A stretch of 64,000 nt of DNA from Perkinsus olseni. Its lineage: Eukaryota > Perkinsozoa > Perkinsida > Perkinsidae. The stretch is taken from positions 1 to 64,000 of the forward strand of contig JABANP010000031.1 in the NCBI GenBank assembly GCA_013115135.1, read 5' to 3'. This document shows, piece by piece, positions 22,734 through 34,389 of this stretch; the first letter of the stretch is position 1; each line of letters starts with the position of its first letter. The position numbers were made by a program, and so were the translations under genes. Below the pieces are notes generated by a model. The model saw nothing but the letters and a program-made list of their open reading frames with translations, searched no databases and was not told the DNA's origin.

Positions 22734-25700
22734 GAGATCAGAAAATGGTTGACTACGGCGGAGCATGCCGAGAGCTGCTTCGCACAGGTTGACTTTTCTA
22801 CGGCCCCGGTTTTTCCTGACCCGTCATTCGTCGACGAGCAGGTGAGGTTGTTTGACGAGTTGTCTGGTGCCGTTCTACAAGGACGCTCGGTTAACGCTAA
22901 GTACTCCGCTTGGAAGGGGGCCCTGGCTGCTGTGCCATCTACTTTCACGGGTACACCTGAGCTCGTGGGAGCTGCCGAACTCTGCCGGGCCTATTTCACA
23001 GGTCTCGTCTACGTGGGACTGGTGCAAGGGGGGCACACTTCGTGGGTGACTCCATTGTCTGCGGCTCTGGCTGTTGGGGCCAGCAAGAAGGTTCTTCGCT
23101 CGGCTCGCATTGCCGGAGCCGGTCGTGAGGGTACTTACTATGCGGAAGCCATGTCCGCTCTCCGTGAAGGGCAACGCGCGCCAGGAGAGGGGCAGCATGT
23201 GGCCGACAGGGCTCTGGCCGCTCGCGACCATGTCACTGGGGCGAAGAATGACATCGACGTCATGAAGATCCCGGTAGAGCACGAGAAGTTTGCGGGTCCT
23301 ACCCCTGAATTACCTTATGTGGGGTTCAAGTCAGATCTCCAGGCGGCTTGTCTGTTCTATGGATTCAGTGGTCGACGGGCCGTCATCTTTATCTTCCGGC
23401 ATCTTGCCCGCTCTCTGCGCTGGGAGATGGTTGCGGCTCTCCAGACCAACGAGCCGACTTTGGATATGGTGTGGGAATACTTGGACCAGAGGTACGGCAT
23501 GTTGGAGACCCCCCAAAGCGCGGCCACTCGGTGGGAGAAGGTTCATCAACGGGCTGACGAGTCCGTGTTGGACTACTATGCGAGGGTACGTGCGGAAGCT
23601 GACATGTTCCGTAAGACGGCTGGTGCGGTCATTACCGAGGAGTTAGTGGGCGCCAAGTTCTTGAACGGGTTGAAGGAGGTCCTACGCTCTGGCTTGGATA
23701 TCTCCTATGCGCACCGACTTACCTTCATGAAAGTCGAAGAGGTTCGCGACGCCGCCGTGTACGTGGAAGACCGGGTGGCCAAGAGCGCTCGCAACGGGCC
23801 TGTACGCGGCGGCAAGGATGACAAAAGAGCAGGGACTCCTGCTGGTACCGGACCTAAGGCGGCAGGTGAGGCTCGATCCCTCCCAGGCGGTGATTCTGGG
23901 GCTGCGGGATGCGAGTATTGCCTGAAGAACGGGTATGCCAAGGATGCCATCAAGCACTCGGAAAAGAATTGCTGGAAGAATCCGGCGAATGCCGACCGAG
24001 TCCCGAAGTGGTACAAGGATAAGTTCTTGAAGTCGAGCCCTCAGTCGGCGGCGCCTAGTACCGGTACCTCCAAGGAGAATCCGAAGTCCTTTGCAGTTAG
24101 TGCGAGGAGCTTGAAGGCTTTCCGGGCCCGATGCTGGGGTTCACCGTCTAAGGCGGCAGGCTCGGGGGAGAACTGCTTTACGGGTCACACCCTTGCGGTG
24201 GTGGTGGATACGGGTGCCGACTTCACCTTGATGGACTTGTCGGTGGCCAATGCCTTAGGGTTATCGATGTCTGCGTACGACCCGCCGAGGCCGGTGACGT
24301 CAGCGGCTCAAGGAGGGACTTTGGTGGTGGTGGGAGAAGCGGATGTCTTGCTTTCGGTCAAGGGCCTTGACGGTAAGGACTCGTGGTTGAAGATACGTGT
24401 GCGGGTGTGTCGGAACATGGTCAAGGATATCTGTGGATCGGCCATTCTACTCGGCATGGAGACGATGCACCGCATGCGTGCTACTATATCGTTGGGGGAG
24501 GACATCTTTCATTGCGGGGAACTGGAGTCGGCCTGGCATCTACACCCGTTCGAAAGCGGCGCAGTGTTGGGGCAGGCCTACCAGATCGCGGGGCCCTGTG
24601 GTCCGACGGTGGTCTCCGAGGAGGTCATTCGAGATCGGATGGGTGGTTGGACGTGGCCGGAGGTTACCATGGAGCTGAAGCCCAATGCTGTGCGTCCAAA
24701 ACCGAGGAGGCCGTACAGATGTGGGCCGGTGGAGCAGCAGGCCATGGAGCTCATGGTGGACAAGCTCATTCGAGCTGGTGTCGTCGAATCCGTGACGCAG
24801 GCGCAGGTGGACGAGGGTTCTATGTGGGTGGTCTCGGCTTTCGTTGTTCCTAAACCTGGAGCGAGGACTCCCGGGGCGGAGGAGCTGAACGAGGAGTCTG
24901 TGTCGCGTTTTTTTCGTCTGGTGGTGGACGAACGGGCCGTGAATGAGGCTACGTCTCCGTTACCCTCACCGTGGCGCACTTATCTGTCTACGATTCCGGC
25001 ATTGTTGTCTCAACTCCCTTCGGAAGGACCGGTGTACTATGGATCCTTGGACGTTAAGGATGCTTACTTCTGCCTACCCTTGGCGTCTTCCTGCCGGGAT
25101 ATGTTCGCTTTCAATTACTACGGGGCGGATGGCTCTATAAAGCTAGGTCGGTTCGTGAAGATGGCAATGGGTTGGGTGGCGAGTGCGGCGTGGTGGTCGT
25201 ACGGTTTGCATCAGCTGCTGTCTCACTCTTTGAAGGAGGCACTGGAGGCAGGCCAGATCCTGTGCTACGTGGACGATATATTGGTCTGGGCCAGGACGGA
25301 AGAAGAGTGCCGGAGACTCATGAAGGCCGTGAGCCTAGTGCTGGAATTGGCTGGGGCAGAGACTCCGGCTCACAAACGCCGTGGCCCTTCTCTCGAGATT
25401 GACTTCGTGGGGATGCGATTGTGTCAGGGGTACTACACCGTGGCCGAGCGCAGCATACAAGATCTTCGTCAAGCCCTAAACTCCAGGCCGACGAACCTCA
25501 GGGGTCTCAGGTCAAAGATCGGGCTTGCACAGTTCTGTCGTTCTCTATGGTCCCCGGATATACCGCGGGGCGTCGGAGCGGCCAACACTCTGAGTCATCG
25601 GTTAGCCCGGTTCACCGACGTCATCGGCCAGCTCTCGGCAAAAGGAGCCAAGGCCAACGCGAAGTTGGAGTGGGATGCGGACATGGAACTCGACTGGCAG

Positions 25701-28196
25701 GGATTAGTCACTTCGATGGGGGCTGGTGTCACGCATTTCCACCGAGCAGAGGATGCGGATGGGTCACTCCAATTCATCATCATGGTGGATTCTTCGTCCT
25801 ATGCGGGTGCGGCGACTCTCTTCCGGACAAGCCGTCCGGATACTCTGGGTGTTTTGGCTGAGGGAGGGCTCAATGCGGCTTGGGTAGGCGAACACGGTGC
25901 TCTGTTGGCGGTATGGACACACAAATGGTATCACCATGAGCGTCGGTACGACATCGCTGACAGGGAGCTCTACGCGGCCTGTTACGCGCTGCGGGAGTGG
26001 CGCCACGTGTTACTCACCTCTCTGATGATGGCTAAGCATGAGGACGGTGGAACGGGATCGATCGGCCGGGTTGTTCTGCTGACTGATAGTACGTCCGCTC
26101 TGGGAAAGCTGGTCCATCGTCTTGACATCACCAAGTTTGTCCCCGACGCGCGCCAGGCTAAGAGGTGGCTAAGCTGGCTCTCTTGGGTGAATGAGTATGA
26201 GACGACGGACATCACGTTCCTGCATCTGGGAGGGTCCCAGAACCAGCTGGCTGACTTACTTTCCCGGCTGGTGGATAATGGTAGGCGGTATATGCCAGAA
26301 GGAAAGGAGGTTCCCGTCGCTCTGCTAGCAACGTCGAGTGCCGTTGGTGAAAGAGAGCCTGCGGGGCCGTCAGAAGAAATCCTGAAGGTTTTCTCGTCTG
26401 AGGGGTTTCTGCGGTCAGTAGCAGCATTACAGAAGAAGGATGACGCTACCCTGGTTCACGGCTGGTCACTGAAGAAGTGGCACTCCTACTTTGACGACGC
26501 GAGAGACTCCCCTCCTGACCATCTTCTGGCTAAGGAGGCTCTCAAACTCGGTCTGTTGGTGCGACGGGATGGTGTCGTGAAGGTTTATGGAGATGTCGAT
26601 CTCGACGGTGGGGTCTGGGTTTCCGTCATCCCTCTGGGACAGAGCGAGGAGTTCTACCAGATAGTGCAAACTAACTGTGAAACGTCCTGGGACCTGAGGA
26701 CGTGGATCCTCTTTTGTTTCCATGAGATGGCATCTCACCAGGCTCCGTGGTCTATGAAGGCGCAGGCGTCCCGCTTCGTGTGGTTCCCCAATCTGGCGAA
26801 GGCGTGCCGACTCTGGGTTGACAAGTGTGATCGATGCATGGAGACTAAGCCAGCGGCTCGGTTGGCCATGTTGACAGCGCCTAGGGTACCCCGAGGTCTT
26901 ATCGACGGTGGACAGCGCATGAAGCATTTATCTATCGATCATGGCTTCCCGGAGAAGGGTTGGTCTTCCCCCACCGACCCTGGGCTGACGTGCTTTTTGG
27001 TCATCTCGGACTCGGCGACAGGCTTCTGCGTCGCGGTGGCGGCTCCTTCCACAGGAGCCGAGTGCACCCTGCGGATTTTGTGGGACCGTTGGGTTTCGTA
27101 TTTCGGAGTACCGCTGAGCCTCATGTCCGACAATGCCTTGGATTCCCGCGTTATGCGTCAGTCGTTGGCCGCCGTTGCCATTCGGTATCTGCCGGTTCCC
27201 GCATGGAGTCCTTTTTCTAATGGTCTCGCGGAGGTGAGGGTGCAGCGGATTAAAAGGATAGTGGCGGTGTTGGACATGCCGTGGGACCAGGCCCTCTGGT
27301 ATGCGATGCTGACGGTGAATTCAACGATCCGTGCGTCCGGCGCAAGTGCAGCCGAGTTGGTTATGGGCTCGCCTATTCTTACCCCCTCTGCAGCCTTGGT
27401 AGGCTCCTTGGCCAATGCTCCGGAGTGCGAGGCGGCGGTGGAGGAACTAAGGAGCCAGGTAGACCCTTCGACTGTGGACCCCGTTCACATTCAAGTTGTG
27501 GTTGATCGACTTCTACAGCGCGAGAGAGTCAAGGTTCTTGAGGTCCGTGTCCGAGAAGCGGTTCGTAGGATGGCCTCGGGCCGAGGAAACAAGCGGGACA
27601 TTACTGACGTGGATGACGGAGCCTTGGTTGTCTGGCGGCGTCCTGAAGCTATGGATGTTGAGGGCCACGTTGTGAAGCTGCAGGGCGTTGATGTCTCTAA
27701 AGGACCGTATGTGTATTTGGGTCGTATGGCGGGATTCTCCACGCATCTGCAGCCTTTGGGGGCACCACCCTCCCGTACCGTTGCGGTCTCCCCGTGTCAT
27801 CTGGAGGTCAGGCGGGAGGCTGTGGATCGCACGCGGCCAACTCCAGCGGTCGAGGCTACGGTGGATCTCAAGGAGCTTAGGGATGGAGACTGCGTCCTTG
27901 TCCGGCTTGTGACAGGTGCTGATGTGTTGGGCTTGTATCGTGGTCCCTCCCTGGAGGACGACGTGGACTCGGTGGGTGTGGTCCACGTTCTGGACAGCCC
28001 AGAGGGTCGCCGCTTTATTACGGTTTTTCTCGAGGAAGATGGGACGACGATTACGGCGAAGGATCCTCCAACAGGGGCTGTGCCGCTCCTTAGGTCTTTT
28101 GCTAAGGTCATGGCTAAGATAAGGTTGACTCCAACGGGCCTGCTGTCGAGAGAGAGCCGGGAGCTCTTGGTAAATCGCGGCTACCTTGAGGAGTAG
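22572..28196 (+). CDS. Gag-Pol polyprotein of the LTR element
   Basis: An open frame of 1874 codons if started at 22572; a start at 22653 (MANSSSS) gives 1847. Positions count from 22572. A gag-like region leads to a zinc knuckle with long spacing (C447-x2-C-x11-H-x4-C). An aspartic protease follows (VVVDTGADF, Asp 546), then reverse transcriptase (LDVKDAYF with Asp 827; YVDD at 899-902) and RNase H (Asp 1073, Glu 1132, Asp 1172). Integrase has an HHCC finger (His 1384, His 1389, Cys 1419, Cys 1422) and the triad Asp 1456, Asp 1520, Glu 1554. About 300 further residues follow with no recognised chromodomain. All catalytic residues checked are present and no stop or frameshift separates Gag from Pol. 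The first 27-54 codons lie in the 5' LTR. Confidence 0.95.
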   Translation: MRLRGFLCISLNSSEWGFMVASCKHFLMANSSSSAPTNVGFLTGSEWLDQEDATEIRKWLTTAEHAESCFAQVDFSTAPVFPDPSFVDEQVRLFDELSGAVLQGRSVNAKYSAWKGALAAVPSTFTGTPELVGAAELCRAYFTGLVYVGLVQGGHTSWVTPLSAALAVGASKKVLRSARIAGAGREGTYYAEAMSALREGQRAPGEGQHVADRALAARDHVTGAKNDIDVMKIPVEHEKFAGPTPELPYVGFKSDLQAACLFYGFSGRRAVIFIFRHLARSLRWEMVAALQTNEPTLDMVWEYLDQRYGMLETPQSAATRWEKVHQRADESVLDYYARVRAEADMFRKTAGAVITEELVGAKFLNGLKEVLRSGLDISYAHRLTFMKVEEVRDAAVYVEDRVAKSARNGPVRGGKDDKRAGTPAGTGPKAAGEARSLPGGDSGAAGCEYCLKNGYAKDAIKHSEKNCWKNPANADRVPKWYKDKFLKSSPQSAAPSTGTSKENPKSFAVSARSLKAFRARCWGSPSKAAGSGENCFTGHTLAVVVDTGADFTLMDLSVANALGLSMSAYDPPRPVTSAAQGGTLVVVGEADVLLSVKGLDGKDSWLKIRVRVCRNMVKDICGSAILLGMETMHRMRATISLGEDIFHCGELESAWHLHPFESGAVLGQAYQIAGPCGPTVVSEEVIRDRMGGWTWPEVTMELKPNAVRPKPRRPYRCGPVEQQAMELMVDKLIRAGVVESVTQAQVDEGSMWVVSAFVVPKPGARTPGAEELNEESVSRFFRLVVDERAVNEATSPLPSPWRTYLSTIPALLSQLPSEGPVYYGSLDVKDAYFCLPLASSCRDMFAFNYYGADGSIKLGRFVKMAMGWVASAAWWSYGLHQLLSHSLKEALEAGQILCYVDDILVWARTEEECRRLMKAVSLVLELAGAETPAHKRRGPSLEIDFVGMRLCQGYYTVAERSIQDLRQALNSRPTNLRGLRSKIGLAQFCRSLWSPDIPRGVGAANTLSHRLARFTDVIGQLSAKGAKANAKLEWDADMELDWQGLVTSMGAGVTHFHRAEDADGSLQFIIMVDSSSYAGAATLFRTSRPDTLGVLAEGGLNAAWVGEHGALLAVWTHKWYHHERRYDIADRELYAACYALREWRHVLLTSLMMAKHEDGGTGSIGRVVLLTDSTSALGKLVHRLDITKFVPDARQAKRWLSWLSWVNEYETTDITFLHLGGSQNQLADLLSRLVDNGRRYMPEGKEVPVALLATSSAVGEREPAGPSEEILKVFSSEGFLRSVAALQKKDDATLVHGWSLKKWHSYFDDARDSPPDHLLAKEALKLGLLVRRDGVVKVYGDVDLDGGVWVSVIPLGQSEEFYQIVQTNCETSWDLRTWILFCFHEMASHQAPWSMKAQASRFVWFPNLAKACRLWVDKCDRCMETKPAARLAMLTAPRVPRGLIDGGQRMKHLSIDHGFPEKGWSSPTDPGLTCFLVISDSATGFCVAVAAPSTGAECTLRILWDRWVSYFGVPLSLMSDNALDSRVMRQSLAAVAIRYLPVPAWSPFSNGLAEVRVQRIKRIVAVLDMPWDQALWYAMLTVNSTIRASGASAAELVMGSPILTPSAALVGSLANAPECEAAVEELRSQVDPSTVDPVHIQVVVDRLLQRERVKVLEVRVREAVRRMASGRGNKRDITDVDDGALVVWRRPEAMDVEGHVVKLQGVDVSKGPYVYLGRMAGFSTHLQPLGAPPSRTVAVSPCHLEVRREAVDRTRPTPAVEATVDLKELRDGDCVLVRLVTGADVLGLYRGPSLEDDVDSVGVVHVLDSPEGRRFITVFLEEDGTTITAKDPPTGAVPLLRSFAKVMAKIRLTPTGLLSRESRELLVNRGYLEE

Positions 28197-28219
28197 TGAT
28201 TGAACGACTGGGGGGAGAC

Positions 28220-28583
28220 TGTCGCGTGGAGCTAGTCGACTAGTCGACGGCGGTGCACAGTAGCCCCGAGGTGGCAGTCGTCTCAATCTTTGCTACTAAC
28301 GGCGCAATCATCTTGCGCTCTATATTTCTTTCTGGGTATAAGGGTTTTCGGCCGCCCGTAGCGTTTACACGTGCGGCACGTAAGTTGATCGATTCTCGGA
28401 AACCGAAGAACTCGCGAATGAGTGAGACTTCGGGGCTTTCTTTGTATTTCTCTGAACTCATCAGAATGGGGGTTTATGGTAGCAAGTTGTAAACATTTTC
28501 TGATGGCAAACTCATCATCAAGCGCGCCAACAAATGTTGGGTTTCTCACCGGAAGTGAATGGCTTGACCAAGAAGACGCTACA
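28220..28583 (+). repeat. 3' LTR of the Ty3/Gypsy-type element
   Basis: 364 bp; identical to the 5' LTR except for two substitutions and an extra TAGTCGAC. It repeats the Gag start codons, which here run out of frame soon after the element's end. Confidence 0.92.
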
Positions 28584-29683
28584 GTCGGACTAGGCCGGCC
28601 CGGCGCTAGCGCGCAACGACTGCGCTCGTATCCGTGACAGCCGTCGGAGGTCAAAGCTAGGATCCAGACCGGTTGGCGGTGATCCGAGTTTGTACAGGTT
28701 GACCTGCGGCGAGCTGTTCCCCCGTGTCTAGGTAAAAAAAAGTAAGCACGCTAGGGGCCAGTTCAGCCACTAGCGTCTCGACGTGGTCTTCGCATGAGGT
28801 CGCCGTCGCGCGCCCAGTTAGGGCCTGAAACCGTTGTGCCGGAACGCAGCTGAGATCCGCGCCGTGCGCGGGCCCAGGGCTAAGCCCCTGCACTAGTTTC
28901 ACCCTCGTCGAACCCTACGGGTTTAACTCTACAGACTAAATTGCTCTGGGGTTTTACTAATTTGCTCTGGGGTTTTACTAATTAGGTCAGGAAATGGTGT
29001 AGATCCATGTTGGCTCAAGTATTAGTTGACGGTATACGACGTATACTATACGTCTCTTTTACTCTCTCCTCCCAATTTTCTTTCTTTTTCCTCCTGCGGG
29101 GAAGGCTGGTAGTGCATGGTCCCAAGGGACCTGGTAGCCGAGCTACCTAAGCCACCAGCTCGCTGCCTTCAGGGTCACACCATGATAGGCGCGACTTCAC
29201 CCAACTTCCTCGCGGGAAGACGCCGGCCGTAAAAGCCCTATCTGCGCTCATATCCGCGTCTGTTTTGTTAGCAAGCCTGGGCGGAACGAATCAGGAATTT
29301 TTAACCACGTCATGGGGAGACAACCCAGGTGCCGGAGGTCCAATAACTGCTGTTGGGGTATATAAGGACCACTGCTCATAGTGGCTTTGGTCTCCTCGTG
29401 CTCTATGGACAGTAACGGTTTGCATTCCCGAACTCGAGTGCGTTGAAGGGAACTGTCCTCTCTCTCATAGCGCGACGGTTGCTCATCCCCAGTTCACTTG
29501 CAACACCACAAGAACACTGAATAACCACCATCAACACATCTCATGCGGCAGCATAGAGATACCCTCACACACTGGGTTTAATCGTCAAGGAGTCAGTCGG
29601 GAGGCCGACTTCCTCCAGCCAGGCCTTCTCTCTCTCGACGTACCTGCGGCCACTTCCCAACGTAGGGAAGCAAACTGGGTCTC
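28584..29683. other. no gene seen; short repeats and promoter-like sequence
   Basis: A direct repeat of TTGCTCTGGGGTTTTACTAA occurs twice near 28.95-28.98 kb. GGTATATAAGG near 29.36 kb is TATA-like. 29005-29019 reads CCATGTTGGCTCAAG, close to the 3' part of the dinoflagellate/Perkinsus spliced leader. No ORF with splice support was found. Confidence 0.4.
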
Positions 29684-32600
29684 TCACGCTTGTTGATCGA
29701 TGCTGGGGAAATCTTCCCCTTCCGCGGCATCTGAAATAAATAGTCGTGAGCGGGCTGCCTGTTGACGGCGTCCCTCACCTCTTCCCTCCCCTGAGGTTCC
29801 TTCCGTCTTGGCAGCTGAAATAAGACACACAATGGGTCAGCGAGAGGCTACAGGAGAGGTTGCGCGGCTTTGAAGTAAAGCGGTACTTGTCTAAGTTCAT
29901 GGTCCAACGCCGGTACCGTGCTTGTTATGACCAAACCGATGTAATGTGGTTATCAGATAGTTTGTCAAAAGGCTTCCCTCGATCCCAGAAGGGATGATGC
30001 TCACCTTTGCCGGCCTGTGCCTTCTTGATGGCTTCGAGGTTCTTTTCTCTTCTCATCTCGCGCTCGAATATCATTCCAACAGCCTAAAGCCGACCTATTC
30101 TGTATCTTGCTCGCAAGGACCTTGGATACTTACATTCTTCTCATTAGGGCCAGGATTGACTAGCTCATCACACAGCTGCAGCAGCGACACCGTTCCGTCA
30201 GCATCACCGACAGCGAGAAGTCGCCCGTGAGATTGGAAAGATGTCGTCGAGATCGGCACCTTACTCACCTAAAACCAACAAAAAGGCAAAAAACTGCTTC
30301 GCTCCGCTAAGAGAAACTCACTCTGTGAGAATAGCAAACCTCGTTCATCCTGTAGAAGTAATCCCAGAAGTCAACGTATCTTAATGTGCATGCGTGCAGA
30401 TATTTCGTACCGTTCCTTTCGCAAATCTTACCCATCGTAGCGTCCCGCCATGAACAAACCAGCTCTCGTAGGGCTCCAACCACCAGTAGTGAGAAATGAC
30501 GGTGAGGGCTTCGTTTGCATCAGGGGCGCCTTTAGTTCCTTCACAAAAACAGACACTAAAAATCGCTTCGCTCCGCTGTCCCTGCCCACCTCTAACCATA
30601 TCCTAACACTCCAGTCGCCAACTGTCATAAAGTACTTGACGTGTTGAGGGTTACGATGGAGGGCATACACTGGCCCGGCGTGCTTCGAGTGGCCGCCCTT
30701 CTCTTCAATCCCGAACCAAGTCCCTAAAAATTCGTGCTTCGCTCCGCTAAGATGCCAGACACTTCTTCACCGCGCCACGAAATTAAGGTTACCAATCTCC
30801 ACTGGCTTCTTCGGTTTCTTATTTAACGCCATGCAAGCGCCCTGCTCAGTGCCGACCAAATACTTAGTCGGGCCGGCCTCTTGCTGCCACTCGAGACAGC
30901 ATCCACCTGATCAGCAGCTGCTGTGGCACAGCAACATACTCAAATGGGAAAATTGTGCACCGCGATGAACTCGGACGAAATTTTTCGAGATTCACCCATA
31001 ATTTCCCGAATTATCTTTTCTGTACTTTTCCGGCCATTTCTCTGCGATTTTCCGTGTCATTTTTCTGTGATTTTTCAGTAATTTGATCGGGATTTGTCCG
31101 TCGTTTTTTTCGCAATACTCCACGATGACTCTGATCCACCAACCGTCTAGTCTTTGGGAGCAGCACCAGCAGAGGGGCAAGCGCGGTCTTCTCCCACCTA
31201 CCGAGCTGCTTCGGGTTCTCCCGGTTGCCATCGGTTAAGACAACCTCGTCGGTCGGTTCGGATAAATTACGCGTGTCCCACCAAAGAACTCTACCGTCAG
31301 TCGAAGTAGTGGCACACTCGCCTGAAAAACGACAGGTGAATGAATCGAACCAACCTCCCTCCACATGAGAAAATTGAACGCTAACGACTAAGCCGGATTT
31401 ACTGTTGGTTTTCGACTGCAGCCAAACGAAGTCGTAGACCGGGTCGTGATGAGACTGCTCGAACGACGACTTCCCAACTGGCTTGGACCCCTGAAATGGA
31501 TTCAATTGGAGCTGCTCTATTTTCAAGGAAGCTTTCTCGACTATATCAAGCACTATCATCCAATTTCATATCTTCCCAGCGTCAACCTAAGATTCCCATC
31601 TCCTCCAACCTCTATCAACGCGCTATAAGGCCCTCCGGCCGCCCGAAGAAAATTGCGACGAAACGATCGATAAAATATCTTTCTCACCAACGTGAGCAAA
31701 TAATTATACAACCCGAATCGATCGCATGGGCGCGCGCTAAATTAATGAATTCGCAACTCCACCTAATTGAACTCAGAACTCCGCAGGATTACCAAATCCA
31801 CACGCAAACAACCTGCTGTCCAACTCACCTGTCGAACATCGAAGAAGAAAACCAGGCCATTGTAAGCTCCGCCGGCCAGCGTGTCGGGATTCCGGGTTTG
31901 ATACTGCAAAGACAGCAACAGCCGTCAAAATGTTGGGCAAAAAACCATAAATTAGTGAAATTTTCGGAAAAATTTTCGAGAGTAAAATTCAAGCTGCCGA
32001 GTACTCCCCGAAAACAACGCTACATAAAATTTAAATATACTCTGATCGAAAATGAAAAAATCCACGAGAGAAAAGAGGGCAGTTGTTCGCAATCGAATTG
32101 AGACAACAAAAACTGATAAAACAAAGTCGAGCCCGTCATATCCTATTGTCTTGCAAGTGCAGCTTCGCTCCCGGAAAACTATCCCGGAAAAAATTTTCTT
32201 CCACACATTTTAAATAACTACTATTAACGCTCAGTCCCACTCGGTTGTACCAGAATTTGATTCAAAGGAAGTATTGCGATGATACACTAAAAGAGAAGTG
32301 AGAAAATTTCGCGCGCCACGAAATTGCCTCACCTGAGTGCAGATGAGCGGCGCTGGAGGGAGCAGCTCGCCGACAGGGAAGTTGGGATTTTCCACCTGGC
32401 GGGGAAAGATACTTTTCGAGGTCGAAATCGATCAACTCACGTCCCAGATGAAGGAAGACTTCGGCAGGGAATCTTCGAGCTTTTGGAACTGCATGACCTA
32501 TGAGTTGCGAAAGAGTTGGTACGGACGCATTCAAGAGCATTTCCTCACTGAGTAGCTCGCCACGAATTTGTGACCTCCCTCGGGATGCCAAGATATTCTC

Positions 32601-34087
32601 GACACTGATCTACCGTACTCCTCTTCATCTGAGCACCGCTCAAAATCGATTGCGTGATCGATTTGCTGCTTCGCTCCGCTCACTTTGATCTCGAAACACC
32701 GCTACCGTATTCGCTGACATCGTCTCCATTTGATATTGAACCTCCTCTCCCGAAAAATAATCTTCAAAAAGATCCACCGTACCTGAGACGGAAAATTCCC
32801 CAAAAAAACGTAAAACTCGAGAAAATTTTTTCAATACAATTTTCTCGACGACCTCCCCTACTTCAGTACACTAACACCAAGCGAGCAGATTGTCATTTCA
32901 CACAAATCCAATGTGAAAGCGAACGGGAAAAATCGCAAATTCGAACAAAGAAAAAATACAGCAAATTTCGTTACGAAAGTGAAAAAAAAAGAAAGTGCAT
33001 AGAGATTGAGTTCACACCTGCTTTCTCGAATGAACAATTTCGGGCGAGCGAGATTGCCACTCACAATTCTGTGAAATATAATGCTCCACTTCGCCACACA
33101 GAGACTTCACCGCAGCCCCAAACTGGGGATCTTTATCGAGTCTTTTCCTCCACCTGAGGTCGGATGAGGTCGACCTGTTCTGGAGCGCGCATGAATGACT
33201 CACTTGGCGGTATCTTGGGCTTCACTGTAGTCGACTTCCTTCGGCCATCCACCTTCCACATGAACCTTGCCAAAGAGAGTACAAGACTTCCAGGAAAAAC
33301 CCAAATTTTTTCTTATTTTCCCATATCCTATTTTTCCGTCCGTAAAGCGAGGCGTCGCGATCCGAAGATACTCTCACAGTAGAGGCTCTGATCACTGCGA
33401 AATTAGGTAGGATATTTTCATGTTGAGCAAATCAGTAGACAAAAGAACCGGGATTTTTTACTTGCCAGTGCAACATAGGCGGATGAAAGATACGACACTA
33501 TCCTCAGGGACGTTGAGCGAGGGTTCGAGTCTCTCCCTACGGTCACAGAGGAAATATCTTGCATTCCGTATTCGGCAAGAGTCAACCTCAGATTCGCGAC
33601 GGGAACGAGAGTGAGAATAGCCGCGAAGGACAACCTCGTGAGATTCTCCATTTCGAAGATCCTTACGGATATCGAAAAATCGTCACGCGCCACGAAATTA
33701 CGATCGCTGCTCACCTGCCCCTTATTTCCGGTTTTTACGGTATCAGTATTGACTGAGTGCTCGGACATCATCGGGGTGTTATCGAAGGTCAGCGTGCAAG
33801 GATTCTTATATCTGAGAATTTCAACCTAATTCGTATCTTGCACGCATGGCAACATGATACTCCGTGGAGGAAGTACAAGATTGTGCAAGATTGCAAGATC
33901 TCACCTGTACTGTTCCATGGACTCCGGTTTTGCCTCTATCGTTGCCAGCACCTTCGGGTCAGTATCGCCAAAAGCGCAATACCTGAGCCAAGCAACAAAA
34001 AATGCAGAACATGAACCGCTTCGCTCCGCCAACCCACTTTCCAAATTCCTTGCGAAGCTTGGTGTAGATGAAATCGTACTCGTTCAT
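29684..34087 (-). CDS. DNAI2: axonemal dynein intermediate chain 2 (DNAI2/IC69 type)
   Basis: Twenty exons (first 34087-34038, last 29730-29684) join with every phase agreeing to 545 codons plus TGA; the human protein is about 600. Recognised pieces in order: MNEYDFIYTKLRKEFGK, the MSEH segment near residue 70, HVEGGWPKEVD, then the WD-repeat blades ISWHPEGG, SSFIWDVENP, GGAYNGLVFFFD, DPVYDFVWLQSKT, STDGRVLWWDTR, KYLVGTEQGA, YFMTVGDWSVRIW and GGWSPTRAGL. A charged C-terminal helix follows (FEREMRREKNLEAIKKAQ). Only the variable acidic tail is shorter than in animals. The protein forms the base of the outer dynein arm with DNAI1 and light chains, so the organism builds motile flagella. Nineteen introns of 45-449 nt interrupt it; introns 1, 6, 13, 14 and 16 carry (G/A)GCGGAGCGAAGC and introns 3, 9 and 13 carry AATTTCGTGGCGCG, all in gene-sense orientation. 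Confidence 0.95.
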
Positions 34088-34389
34088 CAAAACGGGAGAA
34101 AAATACTACAAAAAAACTTCGCTCCGCTAAGCCGCTTTAAATTGACAACACTAAAATCGAGACTGTACAGAAAATTTACCACCGATGAAGAATTGGACAC
34201 GCTCACAGCGAAACCCGCCGCGCCACGAAATTCGTACATCTAGACAGATATGCTGATCCTCCATTTGAAGTTACGCACGATGATATCTTTGCGCACAGCG
34301 AAGATTTTGCGGACATCGTAGACGTCAACGCGGAGACTAGGAAAATTGAACAATACTTGACAATTGAACTCATTCGGGTATGTCACTAT

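Larger units (their letters stand above)
22378..28583 (+). mobile_element. complete Ty3/Gypsy-type LTR retrotransposon
   Basis: Two LTRs bracket one uninterrupted Gag-Pol frame with domain order protease, RT, RNase H, integrase, which is the Ty3/Gypsy order. A polypurine tract (GGGGGGAGA, 28210-28218) lies two bases before the 3' LTR. No tRNA-type primer-binding site is visible after the 5' LTR. A clean target-site duplication is not seen with TG...CA ends; ACAGT occurs before the 5' LTR and overlaps the end of the 3' LTR. The intact ORF and LTR identity suggest recent activity. Confidence 0.93.

Noticed and set aside
22373..28585. ACAGT as a 5-bp target duplication of the Ty3/Gypsy-type element
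   Set aside because: It would require LTR ends without the TG...CA symmetry. TGTCGCGT/ACGCTACA pairs at 7 of 8 positions, so the match at the 3' side probably overlaps the LTR by chance.
29005..29019. spliced-leader RNA gene
   Set aside because: Only the 3' part matches and no GT donor follows directly.
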